A stretch of DNA of 64,000 bases, taken from positions 4,344,001 through 4,408,000 of the forward strand of contig NC_088178.1 in the NCBI RefSeq assembly GCF_028769735.1. Direction: 5' to 3'. Position 1 is the stretch's first letter, and each line of letters opens with the position of its first letter. Positions 11,463 to 24,966 of the stretch are shown one piece after another. The DNA is from Zonotrichia leucophrys gambelii. Its lineage: Eukaryota > Chordata > Aves > Passeriformes > Passerellidae. Under the pieces are notes generated by a model. The model did not search any database and had not been told where the DNA came from. It worked only from the letters and a program-made list of their open reading frames with translations. The translations under genes were made by a program, and so were the position numbers.

Positions 11463-14400
11463 TTCCTGTTGCCTGCGTGTTTGTGCCTTGCAGAGGGACA
11501 CATTTGTAAGGGATGAGAGTCAATCACAGAGATCTCCCACAGGCTCTCCCCTGGATTCTCCATGGCCTGGGGGCTGGGTTCCCCTCACCCTGCAGCACCC
11601 AGTGAGTTTTCTCTGTGCTGTTCAGTCCCATGAGTTTGGTGACAACAGTTTCTCTGCTGAATTCACCTGTACCTGCCCCAAGGCTTTAATGAGCCCCATA
11701 CATGACCTCAACTCCTCTGGCAATGGAGCCAAGGAATGAATTTAAGCAACAGCAAATAATGTGTCTGCTGCCTCATCCTCACCCCTCACACCTGCCTCCT
11801 CCCCTGTGCTCCACAGCCTGTGGGTTGCCCAGGGTAGCAGGAATGCAGGGATCCATGGAGGAGTCCAACTAGCCAGGCTGTCATTGGGGGATCAGCTGAG
11901 GTGCGTGGATCCTGGTTCATTGCTTCACCATCAGCTGCAGCAATTTCAGAGCAGCCTTGGACATCCTGCTGGGGCCCTGAGCTGCAGCAGAGCTGTGCTT
12001 TGGATGGTTCTTGCAAGCTTCCAGTAAAAACCATTTGCTTCCATTTGGGAGGTGAGGATGGTGAAGATGCTCAGCAGTTTGCTCACATCTCCGTACAGGG
12101 AAGACATTCCCTAAACAACAGCCTCCAAGGATCTTCCTGCATCCTGAAGTTTCACACTTCACCAAGAACTTGCAGGTTCTAAATTAAGATCTGCTAGAGA
12201 ACAGGGCACGACCTTTGCCAGACAGGGTGTCTCAGATATTGAAAATTTTCCCAGCTGCTGACAAAAGGCAGGGACTTATCTCCCTTTATGTAATGTAGCC
12301 CTTCTAGCAGCCAAGGAGGAAAAGCATACATGAAAAAGCAGGGGGGAAATGGAATCTAGCTTCTCACTTCCATTCTGCTGCTGTTATTGGTGAGTTTCAG
12401 TGTCATAAAGTTCAGGACAGTCCAAGCACAGCTCTACCCCAGCTCAGGGGGAAGCACTTGCCAGCGGATGCCACACACCTCCTGTGGCTGCAGCATAGGC
12501 AGGATCCCAGAGGAGCTGGGCAGGCTCCAAAGGGAGAAGCGTGTTGGTACAAACACAGCAGAGACCCACTCAGAATTTCAGAATCCCACCCCAGCAGAGT
12601 TCAATCTGCTGGCAGGAGTTCCAGGAGAGCACTGCTACACTCATGGCAGCTCTGGTGGCCAGAATAATGACACAATCTTGCTGCATTTTCATCACCGTGT
12701 GCCCACACCAACATCTGCTCGCTAATCCCCGTTGGAAACGCTGCTCACACGATAGCATCACTTCCTTATCGAGCACGACTTCCCCTGCAGGAGGGTCAGA
12801 GCAATTACCTGTGCAGAGCTCCACCATCTCCTGATAGCCTTCACCCTGCTCCTGCATTGTCAGACGCTTTCCATGTGTCACCCGGACAGAAGAGCCATTT
12901 GCTAGAGCCAGCTGATAAGGCATGAAATGAGCTCTCAATCTGGCACTGGTATCTGAAGGATACGAGGGAAGGCAGAAATGGCTTGTGCCACCTCAGAGCA
13001 GATGCAAAGCTCAGCAGTTCCTCAAAATTCACATTTTAAGATCTCTCATCTGGCCCCAGCCAGGGAACAGCTGGAAGGAAAGGAGCAGAAGTAAATGAGC
13101 ACAGTGGCTGGAGGCAAAGGAGCTGCATTTAACTTTTACCTCAAGGTAAAACAGGATTTTTGGTACTGTGAATTAGAGGTGCCGCCTTATTGTTGATCCA
13201 AAACTCACTGTCATTGGGGCATCCTCTATCCCGCAGAGAACCTGCCTTGTCATTTGGCAGTGAGCAATAAAAAGAAGCACAAAAGAGCCAGACTCAGCTC
13301 TTAAAAGCTGGTCAGCAGGGTTTTAAGTATCTGGGGTTTGGACAAGTTCATCACAACAAGGAAACACCTCTGCCTTCCCTATTTATTTTTAGAACAGACA
13401 AATAAAAATAGACTTTCCAGAAGAGCCACAGACAGGGGAGAGAAGGGGATGGAGCCACGTGCCAGCTGCCAAGGAAGCTCACAGCCTCCAGCTCACAACT
13501 GTGCTATGGACCTGTCACTCTGCCATTCATGTCCCACCTTTAAACCCTAGTTAAAATGTGAAAGAAAAGATGAGCACATACATGCACAAAAGAGAAAAAA
13601 GTGGTTATCCCAGGCTGGGGATATGACACCTACGGGTTTTTATTGGACAAGGGAAAAGAGCAAGAGATGAATTCTGGCACCATCCAGTATCCAGCAAATT
13701 TTCAGCTCCTTTTTAGTTTGATTGCTGGATATTCATTTCCCATAGGACTTGTACTGGGATGTGTCCTGCCACATTGTGCCTCCTGTGCCAGTTAGCTGAA
13801 GCCCTTGAATCTTTGGTTTTGTGCTCCTGAGCCTTTCAGTGTCAATGATGGTGTGATGATGGTCACCTCTGTGGCCCACCTCAAGCACAGAGACACCTTC
13901 TAAGGATGTTTGGTGTTTTGCTCCTGAGGTGTTTGTGTCCTTTTTTACACAATTTTAACCCCACTGCCACCTTAAAACCTTCTCAACCAGAGTGTCCACC
14001 TCAGCTGTTGAGCAGAAGAGAGAAAAGCAAAGGTGTGAAAGATTTGGTCAGGACAAGATCTTGCTGGCAAGGACCATCCCTTCCAAATCAGAACCTTCCT
14101 CAGTACTAAACCCATTGGATGTTTGTAGCCTGCTCTCATAGTCTTCATCTCAGCCTAATTGGCTGTTTTATCTTTATCCCTAGGTCAGATTTTCCCCTCA
14201 ACCATTTCTATGACTTCTTTTGGAGCTGTAAATACATGAGTTGATCCCTGGTTGAGAGGGGTTACTCAAAGCCATCTCTCACCTCCCTTTTGTGCCACTG
14301 GCAGAGCTGGCCAGCAGCACTTCCAGCTCCTGCCAGACTCGCTGTGCTGGCAGGAACAGGAAAAATGCAGAAGTCCCATTCTGGGGAGAGCCAGCAAAAC

Positions 14401-15424
14401 CAGTGATCTATCACTTGGGATGCAAACCTCCTGGGCAAGGTCTTTCCAGTTAAAGATGAAGAGGAGAGGCTGTTCGTGCCATGTCCCCCCTGTGCAAGCC
14501 TCCAGCTCCTGAATCTGCTGCTGGAGAGTCCCCTGCAGCTCAGTGTAGCCATGCAGTCAAGCTCCCACATTATCTCCTTCTTGCAGCCCATTGCTGCAGC
14601 TCTACCACCATCACCCACAGTGATCCTTTCCCTCCTTGCCCTCTCCAGGGCCCTGGAGAGTCTGGAAGCATGCCATGTCCCACAGTGCTTCCCAGCTGGG
14701 CCTGGAGGCCCCAGGCCAGGCAGGAGGAGCTCAGGGATGCAGCAGTTCCTGAGCATCACCCGCTGCCCCACGAGGTCTGTGGCTTTGTGCTGTTCCTGGC
14801 CAGAGCACAGCTCCCCAGCATTGCCACCAGGGACTGTGCAGGAACGTGCTGCTGCACTGACTGAGGGCAGCTGAGAAGAAAGATAAAGCTGAAGCCTCAT
14901 TTTTCTGGGATATTGGCATGCTGGCACTCATGCAACCCTCTTAGTTCAAGCTGGTTTTCTGCGAAAAAACCTCAGATCAAACTCATCCAGCAAAATCCCT
15001 GAGTACAGAGAGAGCTGTCCCTGTAAGAGGCTATTTGGCAGCACTGCTGTCCCAGGCCAGTTTGAGGGATTAAAACAAAAAGACCCTTTTGCTGGTACAG
15101 AAGATCTTCAGCATTGGCTGTATTTTTCCCGTGCTGGGGAAAACGTGCTTTTCCAACCTGCTGCTGCCCCTGGGCTGAGCGGGCATCCTGCCTGGATGGG
15201 TTTCCCTGCTCTCACAGGACTGATTTCTCCTGCCAGGCTGCCAAAGCCCCAGCAGCAGCCCTGGAGGCTCAGATGTGTCCGCATCCCACCCGAGGCGGCA
15301 ATGGGAGCGGGTGCAGGGAGCCCCCCGGAGAAGGTGCTGCGGTTCTTGGTCTCCCCCCAGTGACCAGACCACATATGACAAAGCAGCAGGTCTGGCTCAT
15401 GCTGGGGATTTCCATCGCCACGAG

Positions 15425-15745
15425 CAGAGCTGCCGGTGTGTGATTACCAGGTAATTACTCTGATCATTATTTCCCGAAATCCTCGCCGTAAGCAAAGCCC
15501 TCTCGCTGGTGTGCAGGCTTGTGTTGCCGCTTTTGGAAACAAGGCCCTGTTTCTCCCATACACCAGCACTAGAAATGTATATATTCATTCATTAAGGAGC
15601 ACTGACACCACTGTGGCAAATGACCTGTCAACAGATTGACAGCAGGAAGTAAGTCACTGCCTCTGAGCCTGCGCTCTTAATGTAATTAAAGTCTTCTGTT
15701 TGGAATTCGTTGTTAATTAATATTCATGCTCTGTTCCCCATCTGC
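15425..15745. promoter_or_regulatory. Candidate conserved noncoding element
   Basis: This AT-rich, repeat-free segment has several TAATTA/TTAATTAA homeodomain-type sites. It also has a perfect inverted pair CTGTCA and TGACAG (15625-15630, 15637-15642) of the MEIS/TGIF type, and retains CpGs unlike nearby DNA. There is no coding potential. The enhancer role is a guess from composition. Confidence 0.35.
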
Positions 15746-17460
15746 CATTCCATGTTACTGGATCCTTCTGAGATTGATCAGAGGGAAATTAAGGCAGCAA
15801 GCAGATAGAGAAAGAGGGATTGCCTGGTGGGAAGGGATTGAATCAGTTTTTGGTACAGGAGCAGAATTGCATCCAGGATCCCAACTGCTCTGGGAGGGAA
15901 TGGCTGAAGCATCATCCTGGCTTGCTGTGTTGCTGAGGGCAAATAAAAGGGATGGTGAGAATAATGGATTGAAAGACAGACACCACTGGCTGGCTTCTGG
16001 AGTCTCTCAGCACTCAGAGGGAGGTGAGAAGCATCTCTGGAGCTGGGTGCTGAGGATGAGCTGGCAGCTGGTGCTGTGAGTGAACTGTAATTGAGATGAG
16101 TCCAATTGCTGGCCCTTGTGGTTTGGCCTGGGGGAGCAGCCAGGGCAGCCCAGCCCCATTAGCCAGACCCACAGCTCAGTTATTTGGGGATGGAGGCTCA
16201 GAGGGAGTTCCCAATGAAGCCACACTCTCTTGGGCACATGCAAGGAAGACACAGACGTGTGGGGTGTCAATGGGTACTGAAAGATTTTCCCAGTCTAGTG
16301 CAGGGCATGAGAGGATATCTGCAGGGGAACAGGCCAGCTTCTCAGTGTGGGCACAGCCCTTGCAGTGGCAACACACCAGGTGCTCCTTTACAGCAGGACA
16401 TGGGCTGGCCCTGGGCCTGGATGGGCCCTGAGAGCTTTGCCCCATCCCTGCACAGGCTGGAGGTCTCCTCCTGTCTGATCTGCAGCCCCTGCAGCATTTC
16501 CACAAGTGCTCAACATGGATCCCAACACAGAACACCCACAGGAACAGCCACAACTCCTGTACTAAAAATACTGAAACCAGCACACACTGTCCACTGCTCT
16601 GAGTGGGAAAGAGGTCCCCATGTCCCAGCCTGAGAACCTAGGGGTTACCATCCCACTGAGCACATGGGCTGCTGTAAATACAGAGATCAGCAGCATGAAG
16701 AGGCCAGGCTGGAGATGCAATGGCCCTGGTAGTGGCTCTGTAACACCCCATGGCCTCATCTCCAGGTGCTGGAGGGATGTCCCTCATATTGACCCATATC
16801 ACCCCATAGCAAGATGCTGGAGGTGCCAGAGCTGAGCATCCTTTGAAATTAAGGGCACTTCAGGCACTGCAAAGCCTCCTGAAGAGCCCTCCTGTTCCTG
16901 GGATAGCTGGGGCTCTGTGGTTGGTGCAGACAGGTAGGCAGCTGGAAGGCAGGCCTTGCAGTCAGCGTCTCTCAGCAAGAGGGCACTGCCCCTCTCCCTT
17001 TCCTGGACACCTGTTCTTCCCCAGGAAAGGTGTCACAGGCACAGGTTATCTCAGGATGGAGGTTCCCAAAGGACCAGAGGGACTGGGGCTGTCAGCCAAG
17101 CCCTGAGTGACAATGGCTCTGTCACAGGAGCACTATACATGGGGTTTCCTCTATTAACAAAGTCCTTTTTGAATGGTTTCTAGATCCTTAAACACAATCA
17201 TAGGGCTTCAGTTGGACTCACCCTGCTCTGAAAGCCGAGTCCTCCCCGTACCTCCTGTTTATATAGGAACAATCAAAGTGATTTATTCATCTGCCTAAAG
17301 CATGGCAGCTCTTTGGGCATCCATCCATTATCCTTATCTATGTGTCCTAGCTAGGAACTGAGCAATTCATCTTACCCACCCTAATGCATGCCAAAAGGCT
17401 CCGTGTGCTCCAGGAGGGCTCTGCTGGGGCTGGCTTTCAGCAGCGTCAACGCAATTCCAT

Positions 17461-17468
17461 TGACGTCA
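17461..17468. promoter_or_regulatory. Full CRE palindrome TGACGTCA
   Basis: This is an exact match to the CREB/ATF consensus in intergenic DNA. A single 8-base match is weak evidence by itself. Confidence 0.25.
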
Positions 17469-17790
17469 GCCAGAGCCACCTGGTGTCACCCTCCAGAAAA
17501 TTACAGCCCAGGACGGGCAGAACCAAGGTGGGTGCTGAAGGGACTTGTGCTTGTAATCAGGACTGGATGTGCCACCAGGCTTGCTGTGGACCTTGTGGCC
17601 TCAGTGTGCAAGGAGCCCTGTTAACCCAGAGAACTTTTTGATTCTCCTGATTAAATGGCAAAAGACGACCAGTGGTGTGGTCCTGGGTTATCATCTTCTC
17701 ATCTGCGATGGACAGATCTCTCTGCTCCTGTGCCACATGGGTAACCTGCAGTGGCAGCTGCACTCTGGCTCCCCACCAGCCCTGCCTGGG

Positions 17791-18181
17791 TGTCACAGAC
17801 ACATTTTATGAAAAATCCTTTTGCTAGGATTTTTGTCCTGAGAAGCTGAGAGGCCACAGAAATGAAATGTACACAATGATTATCTGGTGCTGTGGAATGC
17901 AACTTTGTGCATCTTTGATTGGTCTCATGTGGTTGTTTTTAATTAATGGCCAGTCACAGTCTGGCTGTCTCAGACTCTCTGGTCCAGTCACAATATTTTA
18001 TTATAATTCCATTCTTTTCCTTGCTAGTCTTCTGATGAAATCCTTTCTTCTATTCTTTTAGTATAGTTTTAATATATAATTTTCTTTTAACATAATATAT
18101 ATCACAAAATGATAAATCAGCCTTCTAAAACATGGAGTCAAGATTCTTGTCCCTTCCTTTGCCCTGGGAGCCCTGAAAACA
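17791..18181 (+). mobile_element. Solo LTR of a songbird endogenous retrovirus, 391 bp
   Basis: It starts TGTCACAGACAC and ends AAACA. It is flanked by an exact 6-base duplication CCTGGG (17785-17790 and 18182-18187). The body, with ATTGGTCTCATGTGGTTG and CTTCTGATGAAATCC, resembles an LTR I recognise as abundant in passerine genomes. The family name was not checked. No internal region remains, so it is a recombined solo LTR. Confidence 0.85.
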
Positions 18182-18284
18182 CCTGGGATGTTGCAGAGGG
18201 GCTCAGGGGGTGTCTCAGGTAATAGCAGGGTGCTGCCCTCCTGCCTCATGGGGAAGAGATGTTCCAAACCTTGTACAAAGTGTA

Positions 18285-18445
18285 GCACTGTGAGGATGTT
18301 AAAGCCCTGGAAGGCCAGGTTGGACAGGGCTTGGAGCAACTGGGTCTAGAGGAAAGTGTCCCTGCCCACAGCAGGAGTGTTGTAACATAATGGTCTTTAA
18401 AGGTCCCTTCAAAACCAAACCAGTCTGTGGTTCTATGATCTATGG
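18285..18445 (+). mobile_element. CR1 LINE 3' end fragment
   Basis: The sequence carries AAGGCCAGGTTGGACAGGGC, GTGTCCCTGCCCA and GGTCTTTAAAGGTCCCTTC, ending at GGTTCTATGATC. Plus orientation; it lies just after the LTR. Confidence 0.85.
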
Positions 18446-21400
18446 TAATCAGAAATCTGCTCATAAAATGTGTTATCACCTCCCTTCTCATCTTTCCACA
18501 GAGACAAACAGTTGTGATAAGCTGAAGCTCCTTGTATGCAGCAGGCAGGTGCCCAGCAAGGAGAACTGGGATTTGTGCTCTCTGTCCCACTGTCTGCTGT
18601 CATTCTGGGTTCTGTGGGGACTGTTCAGTCCCACAGCCATGGACTGGAGAGTGCTGAGACTCAGTCATGCAGGAGACATGGAGGGTCTCCATCCTGCACT
18701 GGGGCTGCACACCCTGTGGTGGGCACCTCTTGGTCAGTGCAACCACTGCAGAAACTATAAACTAAGAAAAACAATTCTAGGAGCTTAAATATACTGCCCA
18801 AGGCACAGTGTCCTTCTAAGGAAACCAGGAAGGGTTTGCAGTTCCCCATCCCAAGAGGGGACTCTCTCGCCAAATTTCACCTCTTCAGGTGAAGCACAGG
18901 GTGAAGGAGTTTTCCCAAGAAAATTCAGGAAGAGTGTTTGGTCACAGGCAAACCAAATGGTTTTCCCATGGCTTCTCTCTCAGAAAAAACTGACCCAGTT
19001 TGGCTGAAAACTTTCACAGAAATTCAGGTTGAGGCAAATCCCTGAGAGACAATTTCTACCTAAATGTCTGGGTTTTGGCATTGTCCTAACTAATGGGAAA
19101 CACAGCCCCATAATGGGAAGTATTGGGCAATCTCAGTAACAAGCAGTGTTATCTGCCCTGTCTTCAGTAAAACAATTAATTTTTGTAATTTTCCCTCTTT
19201 GAAGAGGATTTGTAGACTGAGGGGCAGGAGAGAGAGAGAAGACCAAAAGAAAGGAGAAGCAATGGAATTAGCCAAGCACCTCCAGACTCGAATCACTCTA
19301 GATGTGTGACAGCACTGGCAGAGCAAGGAAAGGTGGTAAAGGCTGTGGATAGGAGAACTCTGAGCTCATCCAATAAAGAAGGAAAAGGCTCCTGCCACTG
19401 CCATCTCTGAGCAGGCTGGCTAATATAGGAAGAAGTTCCTGGCTCATGGAGGACAAGCACAGGGTGGTAGGAGTGGGGCAGCAGCACTTCCAAATAACAC
19501 TCCTGGAGAGGGAAAATTGGGTGTTTTCACAGTATTTGAGACCATTTTCATCTGTGCAGAGTGGGCAACCAATGCTCATGTTGGGATTGTCCATTGCATT
19601 GGTGAATGTGGTTTGCAGCCTGCCTGAAAGCAGGACACCCACAAATTATTGTGAAAGTGCTCACTTTGGAAGGATTTCCAGCCTGAGGAATTAATGGTTT
19701 GGAATACCTAGAGAAGCTCTAGGTAAGCACCTGAAATTTGGGCAACCAAGGCAGACCCAGACCCTTCAGACCAGTGCCTACAAGGGGGTACCAGACAGCA
19801 CAACTTATTTCCCCACTTCTGCAGCCAATTTCATTGGTTGAAATGGGGTGAAATGACCCCCCTGACCATGCACCTCCTTCAGTGTCACCATGGCTGGATG
19901 GGACACAGGCACTGCTGCTGCACTCGTGCAGTCTGACCCAGTGAACCACCAAGATGTTTTGAGCCATGTCTGGCTGCCTTCTGGAAATTCCTGGGTAGAT
20001 TGTCCCAAAAGATCACCCAGGTTTGACAAATTTAGCTTGCTGTAGTGTCAGATGACTCTGTCCACAAGCCAGGTTGATTTCATGGCCACTGTAAGAGCAG
20101 GGACAATAACCACAAGCTTGGAGAGAAACCCACAAGCCAAAAAGGTGGTTTTGTGCAAAGAAACACCCTTCACTGAGCTTAAGTCAAGCAATGAAATATT
20201 CATAGGACACTAAAGCAGTGGGCTCCCTGGCTGCCTCCTTATGGGAATCCAATAATACTGGAGACAGCCTTAATTCAATATTCAAAAAGCCTCTTTCTCT
20301 TTCCCTCTCTGTCCATCTCCTCAATGTCTCTTTGGGTTCAGAGATCTTTTGGAAACCTCAGCTTTATATGCTGGATGCATTAGTGGAGAGGAGGAATGGG
20401 GGGAGAAGGAGTGGGAGCACAAAGATGGGGATCACACACAGGACAGCTGGGGATTTCTGCTCCCCAGGCAGCCTGAGGATACTTGGCTGCAGGATCTGAG
20501 TCAGCTCTTCCCAAAATCACAGCTGCATGGCTTTTTGGGGGGCAAGGCCCACACCTGTGCTCAGACATGGCTGGTTAGGAGTCAGCTCTGGTCCAAGAGC
20601 TTGTGACCATGGTTGTGTGGTCCTGTGTCCCCACAGACAGACTCACTGCAAAACAGGATGCCTGGCTCAGCTGCAGGGGATGTCAGCAGTGCTGAGACCA
20701 TTTTTGGTTCGGATCTATTCTGCAAAAAGAAGTCACTGAAGAGGGAGGGAGCCTTTGTCCACCAGCACAGACTGAAAATTGGAATAGATGCTCACAAGGA
20801 TAAAGCCCTGAAGACACAACGACCTGGCTGCTGTTCTCATGGACAGTCACCACCAGCCAGGATGAGGACATGGATGCTGGTAGGGCTTGGCTGAGCCATT
20901 TGGGGGCTTCCCAGTTGCTGCTGATGCTGCAGATCTTGATCCCTGACCTGGAAGAGCAATCCTGACATCCTCCTCCTCGTTTTAGAAGGAGGCAGAGGTC
21001 ATGTTTTGGGTGGAATTGCACTGTGCTAACCTCCAGAAGTCAATACTGACATAGAGCCACTCCAGGCCAGGAGATGGGCACTGTTTCATGCTGCAGCTGG
21101 GTCCTACCTACTGCTGGTAGGACCTTTCTTCCACTGTGGGAAGGGACAATACCCAGGGCTGCAACCAAGGCACCTCCAGCTACTGAAGGTCCAGGGAATT
21201 GCTTGCTGACTCTCCCCCATATAAAAATAGGGACAACAGAGGATATGAGCAGTGGGACCTGGCTTTCCGCACCATCCACGGACACCATGGGTGCTGGATG
21301 CTGTAGATGCTGAAGCTTCACACACCTCAGACAAATTCAGGGAAGAAAGTCCCCCATTTGTCATCTGTAGCTTTGAATGACAATGCTTTATCCATGTTGC

Positions 21401-22306
21401 AGCAAAGTTAAGATTTAGAAGAGCAACAGCTTTCCAAGCACTTAGTGCAGTATTCCCCCCACTCCCCATCCTGCCCGGAATTCTTTCCCGGAGAGTATTT
21501 AAAATCCAATTATTTACTCCACAATGAACTGGTTATTTGGTTTCTTCTGGCATCTCCCAGTCACGAATGCCCTCGAGCAGATCAGTTTCAACCTTTGGAA
21601 AACCTTTCTATTAAGCATTTGATCTTGTCAAGGTCTTTTTATAGCCACTCTTAAAGCTAAGTGGGAGCCACTAGAAGGTTACCTGCCCTGCTGGAGCATG
21701 CAGGCAGAGGCCAGATAGGGGGGACAGGCTACAGTCCCCGTGCAGGAGGCTCCAAAGCACCAATGATGGTACAAACAATTCACAAAAATTGTGAGAAATT
21801 AACAAGTCAGGTCCATGCTCATGTGATGAGGTGAGGATAAAGAGTTCCATTCTGCTCTGAGCTGCTTCCCATCTCCAAGGAAGAGCAGGAGCCCTCTGGG
21901 GAAAAGAAAGGTGCTCATCCTGCTGGTACCATCCCCCTGGTCTGGGGGCATCCTGCAAAAGGAAAATGTGAACAGGATGCCTACAAGTCATTTCACACCT
22001 TCTTCAAGAGCCTGGCACTAGTGAGGCCCCAGCCAAACTCCGTCAGGAACCTGATATGCTGTGTCCCCTTACTGTGTTTTCCATGGCAGAAAAGAGATTT
22101 TTTTTCTCTTTGCTGTTCTAGCATTTCCAGGCCTGATGCTGATCATGCAAACACAGTGCAGACACTCTTTCTCCTTACTGGTCTTTTATAGATCCTAGTT
22201 GCAGCTACACTTGCAATTATTTTAAGACTTTCTGGCAAAGAACCAGCCCCATGGATTATTGCTTTGGAGCCCATTTCCCTGGATGTTTGGAGCCAGTGCA
22301 GGTCTC

Positions 22307-22378
22307 CTGATGGGATCTCAGGAAGCTTTGTCCGTTGACTCTCTGATGGGATCTCAGCAAGCTTTGTCCCTTGGTTCT
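22307..22378. repeat. Tandem duplication, 36-base unit
   Basis: Two adjacent copies begin CTGATGGGATCTCAG at 22307 and 22343. They differ at a few positions. Confidence 0.85.
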
Positions 22379-23379
22379 CCAGCTGCATCCAAGCCCTGTC
22401 ACCCCATAAGACTTCCTGCCCCATCTGCCAGTGCCTTGGGGCCACCCTCTCCCCTTTGTGACTCCAAGCCAGGTGGAACAGCTGGGCTACATCTCCTAAG
22501 TGGAACAGGAACTTTCTGCTTCTGGAACACTTGGCATCAGCTGGTCTCCATGAAGAGGAGCAAAGGTACAGTGTACCTGAAGGAATCCCCAAAAGGCACT
22601 GCTGATTTACTGTCAAACAGGAATTTGATAGTGTCAGGCTCAAACTCTTCCCTGTCTGATGTAGAATCTCACATACAGCACAGCAAACCACCACCCTCAC
22701 ACAGGTACAGCTGCAATGCCACAGCATTGTTGTGTGTCTAGGTTGGAGAAGCAAGGCAGGGGTTTTATCCCATGACAACATGTCCCTGGAATTCACCTAC
22801 TCAAAAACTAGCTGATTTGTGGTGAACAGAGATGACAATGCTTGGTTTTCTCCAGGTTTTGAGTCTTTAACTCCCAGTTTCAGAGGTCCAAACCTGGCCT
22901 TTTCCAGTATATGTGGTATTGATCCATGATGACTCTTGATGAACACCAGGACATAGTTGATGGATCTTGCAGACTACACTGGGAACAGAAAGCAGAGACA
23001 TGCACTGATGCTTCAGGTGGCAAAGGAAGGTATAAAGAACATCCAAACAAGGTTACATGGGAGATGTGTGGCAGAACAGGGACAGGATATGGGTCTGCAG
23101 TTACAACCACTTCATCTCAATCCATTTCTTCTCAAAGACAGCTTGAAAATGCTGAAGATCACTCTTGGGCTGGTGATGGGTGAAGGACGAGCTCTGCCCC
23201 ATGCAGCAATGGGTGCTGGGGTAGCCCCACAATCCCACCCGCTCCCAGCTTCTCCCTTGATGAACCCCCTGAGGAGGTGGGGCCACCCACAGACCCATAA
23301 GCCTTCCAAGAAGTCCTTTGCAAGGAATAATGCCTCTGATGGATGTTGCCTGTCTGCGTGAATCATCTGCCAGTAGGTC

Positions 23380-23620
23380 ACGAATTACTCAGATGTGTCT
23401 GTTATCCCCAATTATTCCCTGATTCACGTGGCAGCTTACGCAGGAGTTCCTTGATTAGGCTGATCAATATCGAGCGCCCTGGCTTGCCGGCCTGACATTC
23501 TCATCCATGGAAGCCTCCAGGCCATAAACCATTCTTATCCAAAATCTTGACCTCATGTTTAATTTTATCACCGTTGACGTTAACGGAGGTTAGTTAGGCT
23601 TGAGCACGCACTGGAAGTTC
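23380..23620. promoter_or_regulatory. Candidate conserved noncoding element
   Basis: A repeat-free segment with retained CpGs and AT-rich homeodomain-like sites. It includes the near-palindrome CCGTTGACGTTAACGG (23571-23586), which holds two inverted MYB-type half sites. No coding potential. The function is inferred only from composition. Confidence 0.3.
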
Positions 23621-24891
23621 AGCTTTCCTGTACCAGGGCCTCCATGCATTTCCCAGCCCTGACTGATGACCTGAATTCAAGGATGCCTTTTCCCTGGCTT
23701 CGACAGGCTTCAGCTTGGCGCACGCAGAATTCCTGGAATCAGTTCTCCACCACTGATGATGAATCAATCATTCGCTTTCTGAACATGTTCCACAGAATTC
23801 CCTCAGCCTTCAACATGCTGGCAGGCTTTCCCACCACAAAATTAGTTGGCTCTACAGCTTTTGGGATAGTGAGCACCCCATGTATGGTTCCTGTCTGGAA
23901 GCAAATGGATTTAAACATTTGAACTTTTGTGGGATGATCTTTTTCAGCAAGCCTCAGACTTGGTGAGAGCCAGACTCAACAAAAAAAGCCTTGGTGGGCA
24001 GAAGGTGGTTGAGGAGAAGGAATGGTGCACAGGGTTGGTGTAATGACATCAGTCAGCCTGATGTAGTCTAGAGGGGCTTTTACAAGTTCAGCAGAGCCCT
24101 AACCTCACCTGAGTGGTTTGATGGAGAATCCCTGTGGTGCTAAAGTTGAGCACACAGCATATATCTGTAAGATTGGTCGGTTTGCTTTGTTGTGTAAAGC
24201 CAGAAAATCATCCAGGCTCCCTCTCTGGGGAGTGAAAAGAAAGCTATGGTTCAATCCAGGAGTTAACTTATCCCAGGTATTTGGGACAACTGGCACAGAT
24301 GGGATGGATAACTCTCACATAGCTGCTCATTCAGTCCTTTTGTCACTGGACAATAGCTTTTGCTGCCATAACAGGCTTCTGGATAGCTGAAGCTAGATAA
24401 AATGAATCCTACGTCTTGGTGCCCACCCGCACCTCTGCAGATCTCTCCCACTGTCTGAACATCCCATTCTCCAAGGTCCACTTCCACACATTATCCCCCA
24501 ACAGCTGCTGCATGAGGAAGGCTGCACCTTCACAGCCAGGCGAGCGAGAGGAAAATGCAGGGCCAGTTCACAGGGCAAACCTTATTTGGCCTTTCCCATA
24601 AAGGATCCTTCTGCCAGGAACAGGGACCTCCCACAGTTTATCTCCTTGTGCTTCACTAGTTTTACTGGGGTGGTTTTTGACATATCTGGAGCCTATTTCT
24701 ACACCCTCTCCTCAATCTGCTCTTGGTAAACTGCCCCAGCTCCCTGGTCTTCCCATGCTGGCTAGTTTTTCCACCCTCACACAGTAAGTTTCCAGTATTT
24801 GGGAGGCCACTGAAAACCAAGATTCATCCATCTCCACAGGCCGATTGTCAGCATCCAACAGCCAGATTGAGAGCAACCTCACAGAGAAGGG

Positions 24892-24953
24892 CTTGGGGAA
24901 AGCAGTGGGTGATGTGCACTCACTTGTGGAAAGCAGTGGGTGATGTGCACTCA
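24892..24953. repeat. Tandem duplication, 31-base unit
   Basis: Two adjacent 31-base copies (24892-24922 and 24923-24953) differ at one position. Confidence 0.9.
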
Positions 24954-24966
24954 CAGCCTCCCCTCT

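Larger units (their letters stand above)
7961..17790. other. Intergenic DNA between PAPPA2 and COP1, left part
   Basis: I find no coding gene here. The stretch holds two CR1 fragments, an A-rich simple repeat and a candidate conserved noncoding element near 15425-15745. The longest open frames (for example 14927-14262 on the minus strand) lack domains, codon bias and splice context. Nothing else is recognisable. Confidence 0.7.
18446..24966. other. Intergenic DNA, middle part
   Basis: No coding gene is supported. The segment contains two small tandem duplications (22307-22378 and 24892-24953) and a candidate conserved element near 23380-23620. The 217-codon open frame 22796-22143 has no domain, and part of it is produced by the 36-base duplication. 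Confidence 0.7.

Noticed and set aside
14262..14927. A 221-codon minus-strand open frame in intergenic DNA
   Set aside because: No domain, no biased composition, no splice or promoter context.
22143..22796. A 217-codon minus-strand open frame
   Set aside because: No domain, and part of it is a product of the 36-base duplication.
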